Positions 1 to 7,630 of a DNA stretch of 64,000 nt are shown one piece after another. This DNA comes from Paenibacillus_AR sp051594765 (GTDB taxonomy: Bacteria; Bacillota; Bacilli; Paenibacillales; NBRC-103111), in the NCBI RefSeq assembly GCF_051594765.1, contig NZ_JBPPGJ010000019.1, forward strand, positions 1-64,000, written 5' to 3'. Under the pieces are notes generated by a model. That model searched no databases, was not told where the DNA came from, and was given only the letters and a program-made list of their open reading frames with translations. The first letter of the stretch is position 1. Each line of letters opens with the position of its first letter. The position numbers were made by a program, and so were the translations under genes.

Positions 1-140
1 AAAACTGGGGACAAATGCTGCTGCAACTGTCTGTCTTTTTCCCGGATCGGGTCGGTCAACATTTACGCTAGACAGGCCAACTCCCCCTCCCCGGGGGAGT
101 TCCCTATAAATGAGTTTACACAAAATTCTTGACAGACCCC
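1..140. mobile_element. possible terminal part of an IS256-family element (no transposase visible)
   Basis: Read on the minus strand from about 140, the sequence opens with GGGGTCTGTCAAGAATTTTG followed by TGTAAACTC. This resembles, from memory, the ends of IS256-family elements of Bacillales (CTGTCAAGAATTTTGTGTAAA type). The rest of the transposon would lie left of the window. It borders an A+T-rich island, as expected for an insertion boundary. No transposase reading frame is present, so this rests on end similarity alone. Confidence 0.35.
79..101. terminator. terminator-like hairpin
   Basis: A 9-bp perfect stem AACTCCCCC/GGGGGAGTT encloses a 5-nt loop. There is no clear T run on either side, so it may be a transcription barrier near the possible element end rather than a standard intrinsic terminator. 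Confidence 0.4.
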
Positions 141-184
141 GCGAAAACGGCGCAAGACGAAATACATGCCCCCTCGACTCATTA

Positions 185-796
185 TCAAGGTATCATAATG
201 TCTTTCTTTAGTTCAGTTATGTAGTCATATACATCAATTATTTCTTTATATTCAACTAATTTCTTTAGTCTATTTATGAAAAATATATTATCATCGTCCA
301 TGTCATTCGTACTATTAAAGCTGTTCTCCATTAAGTCTCTATTGAACTCCTCCTTGCTACCACAATAACTAATCCTTTCTAATATATAAAGATCTCTCAG
401 GCTTAAGTATATAGCTATTAAATCAATAATATTTCTTGCTACTAGTTTTACCTCATTCCCAAAATCCATCGGTTGAATAAATAGAATTGGGGCTTCTTCG
501 AGATCATGTATTGAGCCCCCAAAAGTTGCAAAGGCAAAGTGATCTCCGTCTACACCGGTGCTGCCAAAAATAATAGCATCCTCCGGTGTACATTCATATC
601 GATCTTCCTCGTTGTCAAAACTTATTCCAAAACCTAAATAATCATCGATTGTGCTGCCAAACTGTTCGTCAAGTATATTGTCCAACTTGACAAGGTTTCT
701 TAATGTACCAGGCATTCTATATTTTACAGGCATCAATGAACCACTCCTTTTATTTTTTCTTGTGCCGCGCTTCTCTGAAGAACTCATAAAAATCAC
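185..796 (-). CDS. hypothetical protein, possibly immunity-like, in an A+T-rich island
   Basis: A 203-aa acidic protein of unrecognised family. It has no signal peptide or membrane segment. A basic N-terminal stretch (Lys/Arg/Ser, residues 8-20) is followed by an acidic globular domain with the segment GVDGDHFAFATFGG near residue 80 and a charged, Asn/Asp-rich C-terminus. The start is GTG at 796, overlapping the stop of the upstream lipoprotein gene as GTGA, so the two are translationally coupled; an internal ATG at 787 is an alternative. Codon use is A+T-rich, unlike the rest of the window, which points to recent acquisition. A small acidic partner coupled to an exported lipoprotein is compatible with an immunity-type pair, but no motif proves it. 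Confidence 0.65.
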   Translation of the reverse strand: MIFMSSSEKRGTRKNKRSGSLMPVKYRMPGTLRNLVKLDNILDEQFGSTIDDYLGFGISFDNEEDRYECTPEDAIIFGSTGVDGDHFAFATFGGSIHDLEEAPILFIQPMDFGNEVKLVARNIIDLIAIYLSLRDLYILERISYCGSKEEFNRDLMENSFNSTNDMDDDNIFFINRLKKLVEYKEIIDVYDYITELKKDIMIP

Positions 797-1248
797 TTCA
801 AATGTAAGTAACCGCCACTCATTTCAAATGGTATTTCAGACTTTTTTTGTTGTACTAGTCCATTCAATTCAATCTGAGGATGATTAAAATCTAATAACTT
901 AGAATCTCCAAATACCTCTTTTATTGGTGCAAATATTGTGTATCTAATGGATTCTCCAGATTTAAGATTTACTGGGCTAGTAATATCTGTCTTCCCTTCA
1001 AGTTTAAATGGGTTTCCCTTAGATCCATTTGACAAAATAATTGGATAATATAAATATAAATGTATGTTTTTAATTTCCAATATACCTAAATTCTTTATCT
1101 CTATTGAATACGATCTGTATTCATTATTTGACTGTTCATTTATCAAACTAATCTTTATATCCTCGTCATCAAATCGATCCTCTGAAGACGAACAGCTAGT
1201 TAAAAAGATTATGAAAACCAGCAATACCATTAGTAATGAATGTTTCAA
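793..1248 (-). CDS. hypothetical lipoprotein
   Basis: A 151-aa protein with a lipoprotein signal: short Lys/His N-terminus, hydrophobic core of about 13 residues, then a lipobox ending LTSC (Cys19). The mature part begins with Ser/Asp/Glu-rich residues and continues as a predicted beta-rich domain with an SIEIKNLG segment, as in secreted Ig-like accessory domains. It is the first gene of a coupled pair with the 203-aa protein (stop and start overlap by 4 nt). Base composition is A+T-rich like its partner. Function unknown. Confidence 0.7.
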   Translation of the reverse strand: MKHSLLMVLLVFIIFLTSCSSSEDRFDDEDIKISLINEQSNNEYRSYSIEIKNLGILEIKNIHLYLYYPIILSNGSKGNPFKLEGKTDITSPVNLKSGESIRYTIFAPIKEVFGDSKLLDFNHPQIELNGLVQQKKSEIPFEMSGGYLHLK

Positions 1249-1373
1249 TATGTCTTATCTCCTTTCGAGTTTTTGTGACATTGCACATAACTGCATATCA
1301 ACGAATTTCGCAGTTGAATATTCTACCTTATTCGGTAAATCGCGGGGTTTTCCTTTATTTGTAACTTGTTAAA

Positions 1374-1411
1374 GTGAGCTAATCCGCCCGTTCGCTAAGC
1401 GGCGTGCTCAC
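1374..1411. other. hairpin in the 293-bp gap between the island and nirK
   Basis: GTGAGC (1374-1379) pairs with GCTCAC (1406-1411), and inside it CCGC (1384-1387) pairs with GCGG (1399-1402). It lies where the A+T-rich sequence gives way to G+C-rich host sequence. No gene is seen in 1249-1541. Confidence 0.35.
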
Positions 1412-1500
1412 CTTCATAGATCTGTCACGAGCACCAGCCGCAATTATGCGCTGCATCACATTTCCGCCCTCCCAAATTGGATACATTGAAGGCACATAAG

Positions 1501-1520
1501 TGATTCTCAATGATTCTCAA
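1501..1520 (+). promoter_or_regulatory. tandem 10-bp repeat, Fur-box-like, upstream of nirK
   Basis: TGATTCTCAA occurs twice in tandem directly upstream of the reductase gene. Its complement contains TGAGAATCATT, which resembles Fur sites, and the ATTCTCA core recurs in the much better Fur box at 30086-30100. Because it is a direct rather than inverted repeat, the regulator remains uncertain. It overlaps an in-frame GTG at 1500, which argues for a downstream translation start. Confidence 0.35.
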
Positions 1521-1541
1521 TTAGCGGAAGGGATGATCACG

Positions 1542-2531
1542 ATGAAACGGACAGCAGCTTTCACACTTCTCGGCTTGCTTCTGGCAGGGGCGTTATGGAT
1601 GGATGCCGCACCTGGCGGTGGTGAGCCCAAGGCTCCCGCCAGCACGGGGACCGTGCAGCCGGCGGCCATTAACCAAGCTCCGGTGGAGCCCGTCATCCGC
1701 CGTCAGGGCAATCAGGTATCCATCGAGATGACGGCCCAGCTGACCGACATCGAGATCTCCCGCGGCACGATCTACCACGCTTGGACCTTCAACGGAATTG
1801 TTCCGGGACCCGTGCTCCGCGTACGCGAGGGGGATGTGCTGACCTTCACGCTGAAGAACCGGGATCCGTTCCTCCCCCATTCCATGGACTTCCACGCGGT
1901 CCATGCGGCGCCAAGCAAGAAGTTCGTGGACGTGATGCCCGACGAATCGGGAACCTTCACCTATCCCGCCACGACACCCGGCGTATTCATGTACCATTGC
2001 GGCACCCAGCCCGTCTTGGCCCACATCGCCAACGGCATGTACGGGACCATCATCGTGGAGCCCCAAGGCGGCTATCCGACGGATGCCTTGGTGGACCGCT
2101 CGTATACCATCGTGCAGAGCGAGTTCTACAAGGAGCAGGATTGGGAGGATATGACCGACGGACAGCCGGATTATGTCGTGTTCAATGGAAACGACTACGG
2201 ACTGAAGGAGAAGCCGTTGATGGCCAAGCCCGGCGACACCGTCCGTCTCTACGTGAACAATGCTGGCCCCAACCAGGTCTCCTCCTTCCACGTGGTGGGC
2301 ACGATTATGGACACCGTGTATCTGGACGGGAACCCGGGCAACATACTCCATGGCATGCAGACCGTTCTGCTTCCGGCCAGCGGTGGCGCGATCGTTGAAT
2401 TTACAGTTACCGAAGAGGGAGATTACCCGATCGTGACTCACCAGTTCAACCATGCGTCAAAAGGTGCAGTAGCGGTTCTACGCGTAACCGCAGACGGGCT
2501 GGACCACGGCGGGGAAACGATGAAGCACTGA
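1542..2531 (+). CDS. nirK: copper-containing nitrite reductase, NirK type (two-cupredoxin protein)
   Basis: A 329-aa exported protein of two cupredoxin domains, predicted to reduce nitrite to nitric oxide outside the membrane. From ATG 1542, the type 1 copper ligands are His113, Cys153, His161 and Met166, in HSMDFH and YHCGTQPVLAHIANGM. The type 2 ligands are His118, His152 and His300. The catalytic Asp116 and His250 (SSFHVVG) positions of NirK are also present. The N-terminus has a hydrophobic signal or anchor without a lipobox Cys. The start was chosen for GGAAGG upstream; ATG 1533 and GTG 1500 are alternatives. No other denitrification gene is adjacent. A generic multicopper oxidase is less likely because the full NirK ligand set is present, but activity is not shown. 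Confidence 0.8.
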   Translation: MKRTAAFTLLGLLLAGALWMDAAPGGGEPKAPASTGTVQPAAINQAPVEPVIRRQGNQVSIEMTAQLTDIEISRGTIYHAWTFNGIVPGPVLRVREGDVLTFTLKNRDPFLPHSMDFHAVHAAPSKKFVDVMPDESGTFTYPATTPGVFMYHCGTQPVLAHIANGMYGTIIVEPQGGYPTDALVDRSYTIVQSEFYKEQDWEDMTDGQPDYVVFNGNDYGLKEKPLMAKPGDTVRLYVNNAGPNQVSSFHVVGTIMDTVYLDGNPGNILHGMQTVLLPASGGAIVEFTVTEEGDYPIVTHQFNHASKGAVAVLRVTADGLDHGGETMKH

Positions 2532-2565
2532 CCGGACCGAGCAAGAGCTCCCCTGCTCCGATAAA

Positions 2566-2600
2566 AAAAGCTGCCGAACCCATCCGGTTCGGCAGCTTTT
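2566..2600. terminator. bidirectional intrinsic terminator
   Basis: AAAAGCTGCCGAACC and GGTTCGGCAGCTTTT form a 15-bp stem with a 5-nt loop. It lies between convergent nirK and yeeI with A/T runs on both flanks. Confidence 0.9.
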
Positions 2601-2620
2601 TATGATCATATGAGAATTTC

Positions 2621-3349
2621 TTATTCTTCGTCTTCGGGGTACTCTACATTATGGTACACTTGCTGGACATCCTCCAGATCCTCGAGGGCATCGACCAGCT
2701 TCTCGAACTGAGTCATCTGCTCGTCTCCGAGGGTGACGAAATTTTGGGCCAGCATGCTGATTTCAGCAGTAGAGAACTCCTTCACCCCTGCCTGCTTGAA
2801 CGCATTCTGGACAGCGGCGAATTGATCCGGCTCAGCGTATACGACCACCGTGTCCTCTTCCTCTACGATGTCCCGAACGTCTACATCTGCTTCCATCAAG
2901 AGCTCCAGCACCTCGTCCGCCGTCTTGCCTTCCACGGCAATAACGGCGGTCGGACTGAACATATACGCGACGGAGCCGCTAACCCCCATGCTGCCGCCGT
3001 TCTTGTTGAACGCGGAACGAACGTCCGCGGCTGTACGGTTCACGTTATTGGTAAGTGCATCGACGATGAGCATAGATCCGTTCGGACCGAAGCCCTCGTA
3101 GCGGAGCTCGGAATAGGTCTCCTCCGAGTTGCCCTTGGCCTTCTCGATCGCGCGGTCGATGATGGCTTTGGGGACATTATAGGTCTTGGCCCGTTCGAGT
3201 ACGAACTTCAAGGCCTGGTTGGACTCCGGATCGGGCTCCCCCTTCTTCGCCGCAACGTAAATCTCGACGCCGAACTTGGCGTACACGCGGCTGGTATTGG
3301 CATCCTTGGAAGCTTTCTTTTCTTTGATATTATTCCACTTACGTCCCAT
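2621..3349 (-). CDS. yeeI: YebC/PmpR-family protein YeeI (TACO1-like)
   Basis: A 242-aa cytoplasmic protein. The N-terminal MGRKWNNIKEKKASKDA and the segments GEPDPESNQALKFVLERAK and RYEGFGPNGSM match the YeeI branch of the YebC/TACO1 family as I remember it from Bacillus. Family members act as DNA-binding regulators or in translation through polyproline stretches; which role applies here cannot be told. The length is typical and the acidic C-terminus (PEDEE) is normal. It is a single gene, convergent with nirK and sharing the terminator at 2566-2600. Confidence 0.93.
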   Translation of the reverse strand: MGRKWNNIKEKKASKDANTSRVYAKFGVEIYVAAKKGEPDPESNQALKFVLERAKTYNVPKAIIDRAIEKAKGNSEETYSELRYEGFGPNGSMLIVDALTNNVNRTAADVRSAFNKNGGSMGVSGSVAYMFSPTAVIAVEGKTADEVLELLMEADVDVRDIVEEEDTVVVYAEPDQFAAVQNAFKQAGVKEFSTAEISMLAQNFVTLGDEQMTQFEKLVDALEDLEDVQQVYHNVEYPEDEE

Positions 3350-3518
3350 GATGAACCCGCTTTCTTCTTATTATTCCCACTTGCGGCAGCCCGCAAGCCA
3401 TGGTGATCCTTGTACCATTATATGCAATAAAGCGGTGCTAGGACAAGCTACGGTTTCGAAGAACCGCGGCGAAGGGAATTGGGGGGCTCTGCGGGACAGT
3501 GTCCGCTTTCCGTTCGGG

Positions 3519-3547
3519 TTGACCATTAAGGTCTCATGCCTTATCAT
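3519..3547 (+). promoter_or_regulatory. sigma-A promoter of the riboswitch transcript
   Basis: TTGACC (3519-3524) and TATCAT (3542-3547) are separated by 17 bp. The predicted start, near 3554, falls at the first riboswitch nucleotides. Confidence 0.7.
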
Positions 3548-3550
3548 GAA

Positions 3551-3667
3551 GATACGCTTAATTTCCGCATAGTCGGAAAGCGGGGGAACCACTTATTCGG
3601 GGCGAATCATGTCCATCATGAAGGGAACCATCTTTCCCTAGTCCGTCAGCTAACCTCGTCAGCGATA
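3551..3667 (+). ncRNA. cyclic di-AMP riboswitch (ydaO-yuaA class)
   Basis: Conserved ydaO elements occur in the right order: CGCTTAAT (3555), AAGCGGGGGAACCAC (3578), GGGGCGAATC (about 3599), an AGGGAACC helix, and CCGTCAGCTAACCTCGTCAG (about 3643), closing near AGCGATA. It is followed by an intrinsic terminator at 3701-3724, giving the usual c-di-AMP off-switch layout. The next gene on the strand is the 108-aa protein at 3825. In other Firmicutes this class controls K+/osmolyte transport and wall hydrolases. The 3350-3824 gap otherwise holds only the promoter, riboswitch and terminator. Confidence 0.88.
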
Positions 3668-3700
3668 GATGGGTCAACTTTATGACGTACGCTTGCGTAC

Positions 3701-3724
3701 AAGGACCCGATGCGGTCCTTTTTC
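3701..3724 (+). terminator. riboswitch expression-platform terminator
   Basis: AAGGACC/GGTCCTT with a 6-nt loop is followed by TTTCT. A further 6-bp hairpin GTACGC/GCGTAC precedes it at 3687-3700. Confidence 0.8.
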
Positions 3725-3824
3725 TATTATGGCCCATAACATCATGGAACGCTCACTCGGCAGAGAGGCGTTCTATGCTGTCATGGGCTTTCTATTTTTC
3801 TCAAAGAAAGAAAGGCGGGATTCG

Positions 3825-4151
3825 ATGAACCAGCGGATTGCTCCCCACCATCTGCTCGAGCTCACTCCGGAGCAGCAGAATAAGCTGCGGCTGCGCTGGA
3901 TCCCCCAGGAGGGCGATTACGTGGCCATCGGAGAACGCGAGGAGATGGTCTATTATGTCAACGGCATTGAGAAGCACAAAACGCTTCCCCTGCTGTCCCT
4001 CGGAGAGCTGATGGAGCTTCTGACCGAATACGGCTCCGACCTTCAGCTCACCTCCGACGGCGCCGGATGGTGCGTCCGGCTTGCCGACCGTTGGAGCAGG
4101 GCCTACGAGCTGCGGGATGCGCTTTGGGAGCTGGTCAAGATACTGTTGTAA
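3825..4151 (+). CDS. hypothetical 108-aa protein controlled by the c-di-AMP riboswitch
   Basis: A soluble protein with no signal or membrane segment. It has an N-terminal MNQRIAPHHLLELTPEQQ, a central part rich in charged residues (REEMVYYVNGIEKHK), and a C-terminal helix rich in Leu/Trp. I do not recognise the family. ATG 3825 was chosen because AAAGGCGGG lies upstream; the frame could open earlier at 3669, but that would place codons in the riboswitch terminator's shadow. The 3' end overlaps the end of the convergent mreB paralogue by 17 bp. It is the only gene the riboswitch can control directly, so a role in osmotic or wall homeostasis is inferred. Confidence 0.75.
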   Translation: MNQRIAPHHLLELTPEQQNKLRLRWIPQEGDYVAIGEREEMVYYVNGIEKHKTLPLLSLGELMELLTEYGSDLQLTSDGAGWCVRLADRWSRAYELRDALWELVKILL

Positions 4152-5265
4152 TGGTGGCCTCTTCCTCCTCCTCTGCATCCTCATCCCTGCCTGGTCCCAT
4201 GTACCACCCTGCGGGATTAAGGATCCTGCCTGCGGAGCTTGACTCCGCAGCCTCCCCCATAACCGACGCAGATGATTGGCCGCCCAGCATCCGGCCGATG
4301 CCCAGGGCTACGCACTCCTGAGGCCGGTCGGCGATCCGGACGGGTACCCGGATCTCGGCTTGCAGCCGGCGGTCCAGCCCGCTAAGCTGAGACCCGCCGC
4401 CGCACAGCGTAATCCCCCGGTCCATGATGTCGCCGGCCAGCTCCGGCGGGCACTGCTCCAGCGTCGTCCGGACCGCCTCCACCGTCGAGGTGATGAAATC
4501 CTCCAGCAGCATATGGAGCTCCGTTGCGTTAACGGACAGCGTCTTCGGCAGACCGGTCAGCAGATCTCTCCCCCGGATGTCCATTGAAGCATCCTTCTCC
4601 GGAGCAACCGCCGACCCGATGCGGATCTTGACGTCCTCGGCGGTCCGGAGCCCGATGGCGAGATTATACGTTTTCTTCACGTGCTCCACAATCTCCCTGT
4701 CGATGGACATGCCGCCCCGGTTCACGGAATGGCTGACGACGATGCCGCCGAGGGACAGCACCGCCACCTGGATGGTGCCTCCTCCGATATCGACGATGAT
4801 GCAGCCGGTCGGCTCCAGCACCGGAAGTCCGGCCCCCCAAGCGGCCGCCAGCGGCTCCTCGACGGCTACGGCCTTCTTGGCCCCCTTGCGGATGACGGTT
4901 TCCTCCACCGCCCGCTTTTGCACATTCGTGATGCCGCAGGGGACTGAGATAAACATGCTGGTTGTCCGAAGGAATGACATTCGCCCCTCCAGCTTCTTGA
5001 CGAAGTGCTGCAGCATGACGGTGGTCATGTCGAAATTGGCAATGACCCCGTCCTTCAACGGGAAGACGACCTCCAGATACCCCGGCGTCCGGCCGACCAT
5101 CGCCCGGGCTTCCTCCCCCGCGGCTTCGATATGACCGCTCTCCCGGTTGTACGCCACCACCGACGGCTCGCTCAGGACGATGCCCTTGCCCTTCTGATAT
5201 ATGATCGTGGTCGACGTTCCCAAGTCGATCCCGAGCTTCGTTTCCCAACCCTTCAACCATTGCAT
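4135..5265 (-). CDS. MreB/Mbl-family actin-like rod-shape protein (paralogue)
   Basis: A 376-aa actin-fold ATPase. It has the phosphate-1 motif LGIDLGTSTTIIY near residue 15, VEEPLAAAWGAGLP, the phosphate-2 motif IIVDIGGGTIQVAVLS, and the adenosine motif ITLCGGGSQLSGLD. The family forms membrane-bound filaments that guide lateral wall synthesis. The C-terminus continues about 40 residues past the usual end as an Asp/Glu-rich tail (RDEDAEEEEE), which is unusual. The start at 5265 follows GAAAGGA by 8 nt; an upstream frame extension is unlikely to be translated. No mreCD follow, so it is an MreBH-like extra copy rather than the main mreB locus. Confidence 0.88.
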   Translation of the reverse strand: MQWLKGWETKLGIDLGTSTTIIYQKGKGIVLSEPSVVAYNRESGHIEAAGEEARAMVGRTPGYLEVVFPLKDGVIANFDMTTVMLQHFVKKLEGRMSFLRTTSMFISVPCGITNVQKRAVEETVIRKGAKKAVAVEEPLAAAWGAGLPVLEPTGCIIVDIGGGTIQVAVLSLGGIVVSHSVNRGGMSIDREIVEHVKKTYNLAIGLRTAEDVKIRIGSAVAPEKDASMDIRGRDLLTGLPKTLSVNATELHMLLEDFITSTVEAVRTTLEQCPPELAGDIMDRGITLCGGGSQLSGLDRRLQAEIRVPVRIADRPQECVALGIGRMLGGQSSASVMGEAAESSSAGRILNPAGWYMGPGRDEDAEEEEEATITTVS

Positions 5266-5329
5266 GTCCATCATCCTTTCCATGGAACACATTCTAGAGG
5301 AAGGATATGTCCAAAGTATGATCGAACCG

Positions 5330-6796
5330 TTAACATTTTCCCTTATCCCCGGACCGGCCGCCGGCATCGACAGCCGGCAGATGAACCTGGAAGCAGCTTC
5401 CCTGCCCGACCTCGCTCTCGACCCGTATCGATCCCTGATGCAGCTCCACCAGCTCCCGGACGATGGCCAGCCCCAGGCCGGAGCCCTTGTTCTTGCGAGG
5501 CCGTCCCCGGTCCACCTTGAAGAACCTCTCCCAGATCAGCTCCCGGTCCTCCTCGGAGATGCCAATGCCTGTATCCGTCACGGTGATGAGCACCGTACGC
5601 CCGTCGCTTCCGGCTTCCGCCTTCAGCTCAACCGACCCGTTCTCGGTAAACTTCACCGCATTCATCACCAGGTTGTTGAGAATCTGCTTCAGCCGGTCCG
5701 GATCGGCGTAAGCCATAGGCAATCCGTCAGCCACTACGGTCTGCAGCACCGTCCCCCGCGCATCGGCTTCCTGCCGGAACTTGAATGCCAGCTTGCGAAG
5801 CAGCGGCTCCAGCTCCACCGCCGTGCGGGTCAGCACGATCTCCCGGTTCTCCAGCTTCATCAGGTCGGTAATGTCGTCCACCAGCCGGTTCATGTGGAGG
5901 GTCTCCTGGTACATGATCTCATAATACCGGTCTTGGAACGGCGCCTCGATGATGCCGTCCTGAAGCGCCTCCAGAAATCCCTGCATCGCCGTCAGCGGGG
6001 TCCGGAGCTCGTGGGATACATTGGCCAAAAAGTCATGCCGGAGCTGGTCCAGCTTCCTCTTCTCCCCCTCCACCCGGCCCAGCTTCTCCATCATCTCGTT
6101 GAAGGTGGAGGCCAACTCGCCGAGCTCGTCCTTGGACCGGATGAGGATGGGTTCGCTGTAATCTCCCGAAGCAATCTTCGCTGCAGCTTTGTCGATTTTC
6201 TGAAGCGGTCTGGAGATGGACCAGGACAGATAGGAAGAGACCGTGAAGGAGAACAGCATGCCGAGAAGCGTGACCCACAGGATGTTCTCCCGGAGATGGC
6301 TGATCGTCTCGTTGATCCGGGTCATGGGGGCATACATGACGATCCCTCCGTAGACGGAGTTGTCCTTGCCCCAGGGCACCGCCACCGAGAGCATCTCTTC
6401 CTTCTGGCCGTCCAAGCGGAAGCTCCACACCGCCTCCTCGCCTGCGGTTACCTGACGGACGATGTCCCCGTTAACGGACTTCCCCGCGTTGACTTCATCC
6501 TTGGAGGAGGTGGACACAATATTCCCTTCCTTGTTGAAGACCCAGATCCGGGCATCGTACGATTGGTCGAAAAACAGCAGCAGCTCCTTAAAGCTCTCAT
6601 CCGGCGCCGGACGGTTCTGAATAGCCAGATTGACCCGCTTCGCCTGGCGGAGCAGCTCCTGTCCCTTGGAATCGACGATGCCGTCCTTGGCGAGGAAGGA
6701 TATGACCAGCCCGACGGCGCACAGCCCCAGCAGCACCGTAATCATGGAGCTGAACAGCAGCTTGCGGAAGATGCTTTTATTCCAATTCAAGAACAT
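5330..6796 (-). CDS. membrane sensor histidine kinase (OmpR-system partner)
   Basis: A 488-aa kinase. TM1 spans about residues 12-35, an extracellular sensor about 36-165, and TM2 about 172-192. HAMP follows at about 192-245, HisKA with SHELRTPL (His262), then HATPase with NLVMNAVKF, DTGIGI and GSGLGLAIV. Its start overlaps the end of the regulator gene by 10 bp, so the pair is translationally coupled with the regulator first. The sensor domain has no recognisable ligand motif; stimulus unknown. Confidence 0.93.
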   Translation of the reverse strand: MFLNWNKSIFRKLLFSSMITVLLGLCAVGLVISFLAKDGIVDSKGQELLRQAKRVNLAIQNRPAPDESFKELLLFFDQSYDARIWVFNKEGNIVSTSSKDEVNAGKSVNGDIVRQVTAGEEAVWSFRLDGQKEEMLSVAVPWGKDNSVYGGIVMYAPMTRINETISHLRENILWVTLLGMLFSFTVSSYLSWSISRPLQKIDKAAAKIASGDYSEPILIRSKDELGELASTFNEMMEKLGRVEGEKRKLDQLRHDFLANVSHELRTPLTAMQGFLEALQDGIIEAPFQDRYYEIMYQETLHMNRLVDDITDLMKLENREIVLTRTAVELEPLLRKLAFKFRQEADARGTVLQTVVADGLPMAYADPDRLKQILNNLVMNAVKFTENGSVELKAEAGSDGRTVLITVTDTGIGISEEDRELIWERFFKVDRGRPRKNKGSGLGLAIVRELVELHQGSIRVESEVGQGSCFQVHLPAVDAGGRSGDKGKC

Positions 6797-7494
6797 GGCG
6801 CAGCCTCGAACTTATAACCGACTCCCCACACGGTGTGGATGCAGTCGCTTCTCCACGGGAGGAGCTTCTCCCGCAGCTTCTTGACATGAACGTCCACGGT
6901 CCTCATATCGCCCAGGAAATCATATCCCCACACCCGCTCCAGCAGCTGGTCTCTCGTGTAGACGCTGCCCGGCGATTTGGCCATATAAGCCAACAGGTCG
7001 AACTCCTTGGGCCGCAGCGCGATCCGTTCGCCCCCGGCCATGACCTCCCGGCGGTCCAGATGAATCGTCAGTCCGTCGAACTCGTACAGGACAAGAGCCG
7101 CGCCGTGGTCCTGAGGCGCCCGGCTTTTTTGCATCCGGCGGAACACCGCCTTGATCCGGGCCACCAGCTCCCGCGGGCTGAAGGGCTTCGTGATATAGTC
7201 ATCGGCACCGAGCTCCAAGCCCAGCACCCGGTCGAATTCATCCCCCTTGGCCGTCAGCATGATGACGGGGAAGTCGTAACGCTTCAGCATCTCCCGGCAC
7301 GTCTCGAACCCGTCCATTCCCGGCATCATGACGTCGAGAATGGCGATGTCCGGCTGGGATTCCGCCGCCAGTGCCAACGCCGACTCCCCGTCGCTGGCCT
7401 CCATAACCTCCATTTGATGCTGCTTGAAATAGAGGCGGATGATCTCCCTCACATTCGGATCGTCGTCGGCAATCAAGACCTTCCAATGATTCAG
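6787..7494 (-). CDS. OmpR/PhoB-type response regulator, probable CTG start
   Basis: A 235-aa protein with a receiver domain (DDDPNV acid pocket, phospho-Asp in ILDVMMPGMDG, Lys in TKPF) and a C-terminal winged helix (RPKEFDLLAYMAKSPG; VWGYDFLGDMRTVDVHVKKLREK). The commonest start codons leave the first receiver strand incomplete: TTG at 7476 gives only (M)IADDD, with GGAAGG just 2 nt before it. CTG at 7494 restores NHWKVLIADDD and lies 5 nt after GGGAGGGAG. I therefore prefer CTG, a rare initiator. It is the first gene of the operon with the kinase. Confidence 0.88.
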   Translation of the reverse strand: MNHWKVLIADDDPNVREIIRLYFKQHQMEVMEASDGESALALAAESQPDIAILDVMMPGMDGFETCREMLKRYDFPVIMLTAKGDEFDRVLGLELGADDYITKPFSPRELVARIKAVFRRMQKSRAPQDHGAALVLYEFDGLTIHLDRREVMAGGERIALRPKEFDLLAYMAKSPGSVYTRDQLLERVWGYDFLGDMRTVDVHVKKLREKLLPWRSDCIHTVWGVGYKFEAAPCS

Positions 7495-7630
7495 AACCGC
7501 TCCCTCCCATCCTTCGTATCCTTATAGTATTCTTCGGACGGGGCGTTTTTGGGTGGGCAGGCGGAGGATACGGGCCAATGGAAAAAAGCGCCGCCGGACG
7601 GTGCCGGTGACGCCTGCCACGCTTGAAGGA

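Noticed and set aside
129..160. TTGACA as a -35 promoter box near the left edge
   Set aside because: No -10 match at 16-18 bp; the sequence is better explained as part of the IS-like end.
1064..1372. 102-aa plus-strand frame opposite the lipoprotein gene
   Set aside because: No ribosome binding site; opposite a lipoprotein with a clear signal and lipobox; an A+T-rich shadow.
3669..3824. N-terminal extension of the 108-aa protein
   Set aside because: It would translate through the riboswitch terminator; ATG 3825 has the better site.
5201..6817. 538-aa open frame on the plus strand
   Set aside because: It is the antisense shadow of the histidine kinase and mreB genes; composition is Arg/Pro/Leu/His-rich as in shadows of G+C-rich genes and it has no family motif.
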